From contig CAYUCE010000021.1 of assembly GCA_964443275.1 (NCBI GenBank), forward strand, positions 1 to 29,021: 29,021 nucleotides of DNA. Direction: 5' to 3'. Below the pieces are notes generated by a model. It saw nothing but the letters and a program-made list of their open reading frames with translations, did no database searches and was not told where the DNA came from. Below are positions 17,240 to 23,338 of the stretch, in pieces. The DNA is from CAYUCE01 sp964443275 (GTDB lineage: Bacteria; Bipolaricaulota; Bipolaricaulia; CAYUCE01). Numbering within the stretch: position 1 is the stretch's first letter; the number at the start of each line of letters is the position of its first letter. Made by a program: the position numbers and the translations under genes.

Positions 17240-17270
17240 TTTCTACACCTCTCTTTGAAAATACGTGCCA

Positions 17271-17304
17271 AAAATAAAAAAAGCCATGGTTTCCCATAGC
17301 CTTT
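17271..17304 (-). terminator. Intrinsic terminator (attenuator) in the aromatic operon leader
   Basis: The minus strand has an 11-bp stem, AAAGGCTATGG (17304-17294) with CCATGGCTTTT (17289-17279), closed by a GAAA tetraloop and running into a T-tract to 17271. It lies between the leader peptide and the chorismate mutase gene, so it can only act as an attenuator of the operon. Competing pairings upstream are described for 17307-17364. Confidence 0.85.
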
Positions 17305-17306
17305 CT

Positions 17307-17364
17307 CTGGTTTGTGACCCTCTTAATATTTTTAAAAATTAATTAAGGGAATCACCGAACCAAG
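17307..17364 (-). promoter_or_regulatory. Alternative RNA hairpin overlapping the leader peptide stop
   Basis: On the minus strand, the segment at 17364-17342 (containing TTGGTTCGGTGATTCCC) can pair with 17327-17307 (GAGGGTCACAAACCAG), with small bulges, around an AT-rich loop that itself has TTTTTAAAAA. The same TTGGTT can instead pair with the AAACCA at 17292-17287, inside the terminator. Two mutually exclusive pairings plus a ribosome-covered 5' arm are the ingredients of an attenuation switch. Which state stops transcription needs an RNA folding calculation. Confidence 0.55.
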
Positions 17365-17459
17365 TTTTCAAAATAATAAAAATCCCACTTATCTACGCTG
17401 ACCTGCCTTCTGTTCACCACCTCCAAGCTGCCGTTTTTATATAACAATTTATTGTTCAC
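17352..17459 (-). CDS. Aromatic leader peptide (Trp/Phe/Tyr-rich)
   Basis: A short reading frame starts just after the operon promoter and ends with TGA at 17352-17354. Near its C-terminus are consecutive codons TGG GAT TTT TAT TAT TTT (17387-17370), reading Trp-Asp-Phe-Tyr-Tyr-Phe, then six further codons before the stop. All three aromatic amino acids made from chorismate are represented. The frame is open from GTG 17459 (GAGG three bases upstream; 35 residues); GTG 17417 would give 21 residues but lies almost on its GGAGG. The true start is unsure. Position between a sigma-70 promoter and an intrinsic terminator, directly before the aromatic genes, fits ribosome-mediated attenuation like trpL and pheL. 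This is inferred, not shown. Confidence 0.78.
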   Translation of the reverse strand: MNNKLLYKNGSLEVVNRRQVSVDKWDFYYFENLVR

Positions 17460-17482
17460 CAACCTCAAATTTAATGCAGGTT

Positions 17483-17511
17483 AATATAACACATATTGGA
17501 TAGAATGTCAA
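17483..17511 (-). promoter_or_regulatory. Sigma-70-type promoter of the aromatic operon
   Basis: The minus strand has a perfect TTGACA (17511-17506), a 17-bp spacer and TATATT (17488-17483). Transcription should begin near 17476, leaving about 240 bases of leader containing the leader peptide and the attenuator. Confidence 0.85.
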
Positions 17512-17535
17512 GAAAATGGCTCCCTTCGATTATAA

Positions 17536-17618
17536 GGGTTGTCCAGCACTCACTTCTAGCCATCTAAGGTAAATAGTTGACTGAAGTTTTCTGGAAGTGA
17601 GTGCTGGATGTGCCCAAC
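17536..17618. repeat. 83-bp palindromic element, copy 1
   Basis: TCCAGCACTCACTTCTAG (17542-17559) faces CTGGAAGTGAGTGCTGGA (17591-17608) with one mismatch, framed by GGGTTG and CCCAAC. A second copy of the same length is at 28267-28349, with a perfect 18-bp stem. It sits between the two divergent promoters and encodes nothing evident. Confidence 0.85.
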
Positions 17619-17629
17619 CGAAACATGCC

Positions 17630-17656
17630 GGAATGGCACAGAGGCCATTCCCTACA
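17630..17656. repeat. Hairpin repeat, copy C
   Basis: GGAATGGC (17630-17637) pairs with GCCATTCC (17644-17651) around ACAGAG, followed by CTACA. It is the reverse complement of the second hairpin of copy B (25872-25896). It lies 11 bp from the 83-bp palindrome. Confidence 0.7.
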
Positions 17657-17702
17657 AGACCCATTGATATTTAGTAACCGCTCAAGGCGGATGAATGTGG
17701 GG

Positions 17703-17731
17703 TTGACAAATGATAGGTTTTATATTATATT
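17703..17731 (+). promoter_or_regulatory. Sigma-70-type promoter of the aspartate/threonine operon
   Basis: A perfect TTGACA (17703-17708), a 17-bp spacer and TATATT (17726-17731). Transcription should start near 17738, giving a leader of about 325 bases before the first enzyme gene. That leader holds the Thr-rich reading frame. Confidence 0.8.
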
Positions 17732-17746
17732 ATCTTTTCGATCGAT

Positions 17747-17887
17747 ATGTGTACTAGGTTCGAAACAGAAGATGGTTTACATCTATTATTCTTGAGGGGA
17801 GCCATTTCCCATATAGATTTTATAAATTCCTCACTTACCACTACATCTACCACGGTCAAAACGGGAGGGGGACCTTCTCCCCTCTAA
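17747..17887 (+). CDS. Threonine-rich leader peptide
   Basis: The frame that ends at TAA 17885-17887 contains, at 17837-17863, codons for Thr-Thr-Thr-Ser-Thr-Thr-Val-Lys-Thr. That is six threonines in nine codons, using all four Thr codons, followed by a short Gly-Gly-Gly-Pro-Ser-Pro-Leu tail. It resembles E. coli thrL in plan. The start is uncertain: ATG 17747 (46 residues, no Shine-Dalgarno, about ten bases after the predicted transcript start), TTG 17792, or ATT 17804 (27 residues, six bases after GAGG). Its place between a strong promoter and lysC/hom/asd genes supports threonine-responsive attenuation. No T-rich terminator comparable to the aromatic one is visible downstream, so the mechanism is less clear. 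Confidence 0.65.
   Translation: MCTRFETEDGLHLLFLRGAISHIDFINSSLTTTSTTVKTGGGPSPL
17865..17884 (+). promoter_or_regulatory. Hairpin overlapping the end of the Thr leader peptide
   Basis: GAGGGG (17865-17870) pairs with CCCCTC (17879-17884), directly after the Thr codons and against the leader stop. A ribosome reading to the stop would melt it; one stalled on Thr codons would allow it. It is followed by an AT-rich stretch without a clean T-tract. The rest of the leader to 18064 has only weak AT-rich inverted repeats. Confidence 0.4.
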
Positions 17888-18064
17888 ACTACTCTTTATT
17901 CTATCAATTAATATATTCATATCTTAGCAAGTAATCTAGAAATTTTGGTCATTAAAATTACGTTTCTTAAAACTTACCAAATCTACAAAAAAAGGATATC
18001 TAACACTACAGCCGGAAAAATTTGAATATTTACTGCTGGAATGAGCAGGGGAAGTGATGAATCT

Positions 18065-19258
18065 ATGCGGAAGGGCAAATATGTTATCTTGCAAGGTGAC
18101 GGGATGGGGGACTATCCACTAAAGGAACTGGGGGGTAGGACCCCTCTGGAAGCAGCTTCCACTCCCAATATGGATGCTCTGGCCGAAGAAGGCGAGTTGG
18201 GATTGGTGCGAACGATACCTAAAGGGATGAAACCGGGAAGCGAGGTGGGGAACCTATCCATTTTGGGTTATGATCCCCGAGAGGTTTACACTGGGAGAGC
18301 TCCTCTGGAAGCCAAAGGGATGGGAGTAGAAGTGGGCCCAAAAAACGTAGCATTTCGATGCAATCTAGTGAAATTAAGAAAAACTGAAAAAGGCTTGGTC
18401 ATGGATGACTACAGCGGGGGTCATATATCGAATGATTTAGGTAACCAGTTGATTCAAGCGATAAATCAAAAGCTGACCGATTCCGCCATTAGTGGAGCCG
18501 ATAAGTTCAAGTTTTATCCCGGTACCAGTTACCGTCATTTAATGGTGTGGGAGGACGGTAAGTCCGAGCTGGATTTAACCCCTCCCCATGACATTTCCGA
18601 TCAATTGATTCACGAATATATGCCTAAAGGCGAGGGGGCAAAGATACTTATCCAGTTGATTAAAAAATCCTGGGATATCCTAGCCGGTCAGCAGGCAAAC
18701 TCTATCTGGCTCTGGGGCTGCGGCCGGCCGCCAAAACTACATTCCTTAAAGGATAAGTACTCGTTAAGTGGATTTGTAATAACTGCAGTAGATTTGATCA
18801 AGGGTATAGGTAGATATGCCGGACTTAACCCTCTCCAAGTACCGGGAGCTACCGGATTTGTGGATACCAATTATCAGGGGAAGGTGAAAGCCTGCATCAA
18901 AGCCCTCCAAAGAAAAGATTTTGGTTTTTTACATGTAGAAGCCCCCGATGAAGCCTCCCATCTGGGTGATCTGGAGCTAAAAATGAAAGCTATTCGTGAC
19001 TTCGATCGATTGGTGGTAGGTCCGGTCCTAGAAGGACTAAAACAATTTGGGGATTTTCGTTTGTTGGTCATGACCGATCATTATACTCCCCTCTCTACCC
19101 GAACTCACTCCTCGGAACCGGTCCCCTTTGTGATTTATCGAAGTAAGCGGCCTATTAACAGCCAAAGTAGAACCTATAGCGAGAAATCTGCTCTGGCTAC
19201 CGATCTGATCCTCGAAGACGGACATCGGCTCCTACATAAGTTCTTGGAAGGTGATTAG
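18065..19258 (+). CDS. ApgM-like alkaline-phosphatase-superfamily enzyme, probable homoserine kinase
   Basis: A 397-residue member of the cofactor-independent phosphoglycerate mutase family of archaeal type (COG3635). The metal-binding 'ILQGDGMGDYP' contains Asp12. 'GSEVGNLSILGYDP', 'YTGRAPLEA', 'YPGTSYRHLMVW', 'HVEAPDEASH' and 'VMTDHYTPLSTRTHSSEPVPF' supply the phospho-transfer Ser and metal ligands. A bacterial branch of this family has been proposed as the homoserine kinase of genomes lacking ThrB (TIGRFAM 'proposed homoserine kinase'). Here it heads an operon with ppcA, lysC, hom and asd, so homoserine kinase is more likely than glycolytic mutase. I prefer ATG 18065, at the usual family start, over ATG 18041. 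It abuts ppcA with no spacing. Confidence 0.85.
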   Translation: MRKGKYVILQGDGMGDYPLKELGGRTPLEAASTPNMDALAEEGELGLVRTIPKGMKPGSEVGNLSILGYDPREVYTGRAPLEAKGMGVEVGPKNVAFRCNLVKLRKTEKGLVMDDYSGGHISNDLGNQLIQAINQKLTDSAISGADKFKFYPGTSYRHLMVWEDGKSELDLTPPHDISDQLIHEYMPKGEGAKILIQLIKKSWDILAGQQANSIWLWGCGRPPKLHSLKDKYSLSGFVITAVDLIKGIGRYAGLNPLQVPGATGFVDTNYQGKVKACIKALQRKDFGFLHVEAPDEASHLGDLELKMKAIRDFDRLVVGPVLEGLKQFGDFRLLVMTDHYTPLSTRTHSSEPVPFVIYRSKRPINSQSRTYSEKSALATDLILEDGHRLLHKFLEGD

Positions 19259-20731
19259 ATGAAAGTTCCCCGCTGTATGAGTACTCAGCATCCGGATAAT
19301 GTCAAAACTCCCTTCTTTTCCGAAACTGAGGTCATCCACGGAGAAACGGAAGTTAAAGAAGCTTATTATGCCTATTCTCATCTGGGATGCACTGAACAGA
19401 TGTGGGATTATGAGGGTAAGGAAGTGGACAGTTTCGTGGTTAAGAAATTGCTTACTCGATATGAGCATTTCTTTGCCCAAAATAAATTGGGTAAAGATTT
19501 ATTTTTGACTCTTAGGGTACCAAACCCCCGCTTTGAGGTAGCGGAAGCCAAGGTCCTCCTGGAGACTTTAGAGAGCATACCTCGATCTTTTGATGCTGCT
19601 AAGCTATTTTACGATGAAAATAGGTCACCCATATTTGAAGTCATCCTTCCTATGACCTCCTCCGCTGCCGATCTAAACCGGATCTATTGGTACTACAAGG
19701 AATTTGTGGGGGGAAAGGAAAAACAAAGATGTTTTGATATCACTATCGGCCAATGGGTGGGTGACTTCCAACCGGAGCAGATCAACCTCATTCCTTTAAT
19801 TGAAGATAAAGAGAATCTTTTAAAAGCGGACCGAATAGTAGAGTCCTATCTGGAGGATAAGAAAAAAGATTATCAAAGGATCTTTCTGGCTAGATCCGAT
19901 CCTGCCCTAAATTACGGTCTGGTGAGTGCGGTACTGCTTAACAAGATTGTCCTAGCCAGGCTTCAGCGGGTGGAAAATCGAGTGGGGGTTGAGCTACTAC
20001 CCATTCTAGGAGTGGGATCGGCCCCCTTTAGGGGAAATTTTAATCCTCATACTGCAACTGAAGTTTTAAATGAATATCCGTCCGTACAGACCTTTACTAT
20101 CCAATCCGCCTTCAAATACGACTACCAAGAGGATGCGATAAGGAAGGCTATAGAATACATAGAGAGTCAAGAAAGAAAAGAAGCTCAACCGGTAGATGAA
20201 GAAAAATGTCTTCGGATGATAGATTTGGTGTCCAAAAGATATAGGGACTCGGTTAAAGCTCTGGCTCCATTAGTCAATAGGATTTCATCTTGGATACCCC
20301 CTCGCCGGGCCAGAAAGCTTCATATTGGCCTGTTCGGTTACTCCAGGGAGATGGATGGAGCGGATATAAAGCTTCCTCGAGCCATAAAATTTTGTGCCGC
20401 CCTTTACTCAATCGGCATTCCCCCCGAAATTCTGGGTCTTTCCGCTTTAAATACCTCAGAGCTTAAGTATCTGAGGGAAGTCTATCAAAAGTTCGATCGG
20501 GATATGGGGAGAGCTTTACAATTTTTGAATGAAGATAATTTAAAATATTTACCCTCCAATTTGCGCAAAGATATTGAGAAAGCGCTCGATTTATTTACTT
20601 TTTCTCCGAACTTGGAGCATAAGGAATTAACTTTCAAGATTATGCAAAAGATAAACGAAAACGATTTGCCCGGAGATCAGCTAAAAGAATGGGTGGTCCA
20701 AGCGGCTTCCATTAGGAAATTTCTGGGATGA
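19259..20731 (+). CDS. ppcA: Phosphoenolpyruvate carboxylase, archaeal type
   Basis: This 490-residue protein matches the short archaeal-type PEP carboxylase (PpcA/PEPcase_2) rather than the roughly 900-residue bacterial Ppc. Evidence is the N-terminal 'PRCMSTQHPDNV', 'HLGCTEQMWDYEGKE', 'LTLRVPNPRFE', 'LPMTSSAADLNRIY', 'LLPILGVGSAPFRGNFNP' and 'IGLFGYSREMDGADIKLPRAI'. It carboxylates PEP to oxaloacetate, the carbon source of the aspartate family. It is known from archaea and a few bacteria such as Leuconostoc and some clostridia. Its ATG follows the previous stop directly (TAGATG), so expression is tied to the operon and it is likely used for amino-acid synthesis rather than general anaplerosis. 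Confidence 0.92.
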   Translation: MKVPRCMSTQHPDNVKTPFFSETEVIHGETEVKEAYYAYSHLGCTEQMWDYEGKEVDSFVVKKLLTRYEHFFAQNKLGKDLFLTLRVPNPRFEVAEAKVLLETLESIPRSFDAAKLFYDENRSPIFEVILPMTSSAADLNRIYWYYKEFVGGKEKQRCFDITIGQWVGDFQPEQINLIPLIEDKENLLKADRIVESYLEDKKKDYQRIFLARSDPALNYGLVSAVLLNKIVLARLQRVENRVGVELLPILGVGSAPFRGNFNPHTATEVLNEYPSVQTFTIQSAFKYDYQEDAIRKAIEYIESQERKEAQPVDEEKCLRMIDLVSKRYRDSVKALAPLVNRISSWIPPRRARKLHIGLFGYSREMDGADIKLPRAIKFCAALYSIGIPPEILGLSALNTSELKYLREVYQKFDRDMGRALQFLNEDNLKYLPSNLRKDIEKALDLFTFSPNLEHKELTFKIMQKINENDLPGDQLKEWVVQAASIRKFLG

Positions 20732-20771
20732 AAGGAGAAATTCTTAAAGGTGAAAAGAGAGGTGAAATACC

Positions 20772-22151
20772 ATGCTAGTGATGAAATTTGGGGGAACCTC
20801 GCTGGGGAGTGCGCAAAAGGTCAATAAGGTAGCGGGAATAATTAAAGAAAGGCAGGCGGATGAAAAGGTAATAGTGGTCCTTTCGGCCATGAGCGGAGTG
20901 ACTAATTATCTTCAGAAAGCGGCCCACAATGCCAAGCAGGGTGCTAGCGGGGAGGTGGAAAGAATACATCAAAAGCTCCTTGATAACCATCTAGAAGTGC
21001 TAAAGGAGCTTTCCCTACCCCCAGAAAATTTGGAAGTAATAATTCACGGATATTTCGACCGTCTAAAGGAAATTTGTCAAAGCATTCGAGTTTTAGGGGA
21101 ACTTACCCCAAAAACTTTGGATCAAATATCCTCATTGGGAGAGCGAGTTGTTACTCACATTATGGCGGCTTTATTAAACCAAAAAGGGGTGCCGGCTGAG
21201 GCAATAGAGGCGGATGAGCTGATCTTCACTGACTCCAACTGGGGTGCTGCCACCCCCTTAATGAACGAGACAACCCATGCCGTAAAAGAGACCTTAAATC
21301 CGCTGCTTGCCCAAAATGGGGTTCCAGTGGTAACCGGTTTTATAGGGGGGACCAAAGATGGAAAGCCTACCACTCTAGGTAGAGGAGGAAGCGATTACAC
21401 CGCATCCATAATTGGGAAGGTGATAGGAAGTCGGGAAATTTGGATTTGGACTGATGTGGATGGGGTTATGACCGCTGATCCTAAAATAATTCCCGGGGCC
21501 AGTAAAGTCCCCCGACTTTCTTATGATGAGATGACAGAACTATCCTACTACGGAGCTAAGGTGCTTTATCCAAAATCCGTCCTGCCGGCTAGAGAGGCGG
21601 GGATCCCCATAAGAATCAAAAATACTTTCAACCCCCAAGATTCAGGTACATTAATCACCGAAGACCCGGTAGTGGACCCCACCGTAAAGGCTATTACCTC
21701 CATTAGGGATCTTTCGTTGATCACTGTGCAAGGACACGGCATGTTGGGTATTCCCGGTATGGCGGCCAAAGTATTTTCTATCGTGGCCGAAATCGGGGTA
21801 AGCATCTTGCTTATATCGCAGTCATCTTCGGAGCAAAACATCTGTTTTACTGTAAAGCGAAAACATAATGAAAGGGTGGTTAGAAATTTGAGCGAAAAAC
21901 TTAAATTGGAGCTGGGGCGCCACGTAATTGAGGATATCCGCTCCTTCGATAAGGCGGCTATTATAGCTGTGGTGGGGGCGGGTCTTAGAAATTCTCCCGG
22001 TATAGCGGCTAAGGTATTTAGCTCTCTTGGCAACAATGGGATTAATATCCTATCCATTGCTCAAGGGTCTAGCGAATATAATCTCTCGTTAGTGGTGGAG
22101 GAATCAGAGGTGGAAGAAGCCTTGGCGCGTATACATGGAGAATTCTTTTAA
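20772..22151 (+). CDS. lysC: Aspartate kinase, monofunctional, with two ACT domains
   Basis: A 459-residue aspartokinase. 'KFGGTSLGS' starts at residue 5, then 'VVLSAMSGVTNYL', 'SLGERVVTHIMAALL', 'GRGGSDYTASIIG', 'IWTDVDGVMTADPKI' and 'YDEMTELSYYGAKVLYPKSV'. Two ACT domains follow at about 312-375 ('TVQGHGMLGIPGMAAKVFSI') and 393-455 ('AVVGAGLRNSPGIAAKVFSS'). It makes aspartyl phosphate, the entry to Lys, Met and Thr. Its layout resembles the kinase half of ThrA-type or archaeal enzymes, in which ACT domains bind Thr or Lys. The Shine-Dalgarno AGAGAGGTG precedes ATG 20772. The 40-bp gap to ppcA leaves no room for a lysine riboswitch. Confidence 0.95.
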   Translation: MLVMKFGGTSLGSAQKVNKVAGIIKERQADEKVIVVLSAMSGVTNYLQKAAHNAKQGASGEVERIHQKLLDNHLEVLKELSLPPENLEVIIHGYFDRLKEICQSIRVLGELTPKTLDQISSLGERVVTHIMAALLNQKGVPAEAIEADELIFTDSNWGAATPLMNETTHAVKETLNPLLAQNGVPVVTGFIGGTKDGKPTTLGRGGSDYTASIIGKVIGSREIWIWTDVDGVMTADPKIIPGASKVPRLSYDEMTELSYYGAKVLYPKSVLPAREAGIPIRIKNTFNPQDSGTLITEDPVVDPTVKAITSIRDLSLITVQGHGMLGIPGMAAKVFSIVAEIGVSILLISQSSSEQNICFTVKRKHNERVVRNLSEKLKLELGRHVIEDIRSFDKAAIIAVVGAGLRNSPGIAAKVFSSLGNNGINILSIAQGSSEYNLSLVVEESEVEEALARIHGEFF

Positions 22152-22167
22152 ACCGAAAGGAGATAAA

Positions 22168-23253
22168 ATGGGTAATATTCATATCGTTCAATTGGGCGTA
22201 GGTCAGATTGGAAGAACATTGATTGAACAGATACTCAAGAATCGATCAACTATCCAAAAAAGATCAAATCTACATATTGAGTACCGGGCCGTGGCGGATA
22301 GCTCGGGAATTATTTTCAACAGACAGGGAATGGAAGATAAAAAGCTTAAAAGTATCATCCAGGTTAAAGATGAGGGGGGGAGCGTGGTAGACCTTCCGCA
22401 AGGAGGCAAGTGGAACCCCAAACAGGTAGAAGAGGAGCTGTTATCGGTTCCAAATTCAATCCTGGTGGATGTAACCGATTCGGATAAGACTCATGATTTA
22501 CTAATAAAGGCAGTCCAAAAAGGCCGGGGCTTGGTTTTATCCAACAAGATTCCACTTTCGGCTTCCTATAACCTGTATCAAAAGCTCATCGCTCAAAGAA
22601 CAAAATATGAGACTACAGTCGGAGCTGGACTACCGGTAATAGATACCTTAAATAAGTTACTGGATAGTGGGGACCAAATCTTTGCCCTCAAAGGGGCACT
22701 GTCGGGTACTATGAATTTCATATTTACTCAAATTGAGGAAGGTAAAACTTTTTCCTGGGCCGTAGAGAAGGCGTATAAACTGGGATATACAGAACCGGAT
22801 CCTCGAGCTGATCTTTCCGGCAAAGACCTGACTAGAAAAGCGATTATTCTAGCTAGAACCTTGGGGTATAAATTGGAGATGGAAGATGTAGAGGTTGAAA
22901 AGCTGTTTCCGCCGAAAATGGCAAATCTAGAGAAAAATGAATTTATGGCCGGTTTATCAGCGGTGGATGAAGATTATGCCAAGAAGCTTAAATCCGGCCC
23001 AAACGAAATTAACCGCTATCTGATTTTGGTAAGCGAGGATAAGGTCAAAGTGGGAGTTGAAAGTCTTTCTCCCTCCAGCCCTTTTGCTACTTTGAGCGGG
23101 CCGGAAAATCTAGTGGCCATAAAGACCGAAAGATACAAAGAATTTCCGCTTTATATACGGGGACCCGGGGCCGGTCCCCGAGTTACCGCTGCCGGAGTAT
23201 TAACTGATATAATAAGCCTTTCCAAAAGGCTAAAGTTTTGGTTTAAGGAGTGA
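22168..23253 (+). CDS. hom: Homoserine dehydrogenase without ACT domain
   Basis: A 361-residue oxidoreductase. The Rossmann motif 'LGVGQIGRTLIEQ' begins at residue 9; 'LVDVTDSDKTHDLL' and 'GLVLSNKIPLS' precede the catalytic domain with 'TVGAGLPVIDTL', 'GALSGTMNFIFTQ', 'AYKLGYTEPDPRADLSGKDLTRKAIILAR' landmarks and a C-terminal 'GPGAGPRVTAAGVLTDI'. It reduces aspartate semialdehyde to homoserine. It ends after the catalytic domain, so it lacks the C-terminal ACT domain found in many bacterial Hom proteins; feedback must act elsewhere, for instance on lysC or the leader. ATG 22168 has an ideal AAAGGAG five bases upstream; a longer frame from 22135 overlaps lysC. Confidence 0.93.
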   Translation: MGNIHIVQLGVGQIGRTLIEQILKNRSTIQKRSNLHIEYRAVADSSGIIFNRQGMEDKKLKSIIQVKDEGGSVVDLPQGGKWNPKQVEEELLSVPNSILVDVTDSDKTHDLLIKAVQKGRGLVLSNKIPLSASYNLYQKLIAQRTKYETTVGAGLPVIDTLNKLLDSGDQIFALKGALSGTMNFIFTQIEEGKTFSWAVEKAYKLGYTEPDPRADLSGKDLTRKAIILARTLGYKLEMEDVEVEKLFPPKMANLEKNEFMAGLSAVDEDYAKKLKSGPNEINRYLILVSEDKVKVGVESLSPSSPFATLSGPENLVAIKTERYKEFPLYIRGPGAGPRVTAAGVLTDIISLSKRLKFWFKE

Positions 23254-23338
23254 GGTCTGGGGTTTATGTTTTGGTTTCAATCCCTAAGCCTTAAAGCTGA
23301 ATCCCTAACCCTTATTTCATAGGAGGTTATCTTCATTT

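Noticed and set aside
17240..17476. T-box or other known riboswitch in the aromatic leader
   Set aside because: I found no T-box core motif or specifier-like arm; the short frame with aromatic codons plus a terminator explains the region better.
17757..17766. GGTTCGAAAC, resembling a tRNA T-loop
   Set aside because: The flanks do not form a cloverleaf or an acceptor stem.
17601..17795. A 64-aa plus-strand reading frame upstream of the aspartate operon
   Set aside because: It runs through the palindrome, a hairpin repeat and the consensus promoter, has no ribosome site and no protein-like pattern; the Thr-rich leader is in a different frame.
20732..20771. Lysine riboswitch before lysC
   Set aside because: Only 40 bp separate ppcA and lysC, far too short for that structure.
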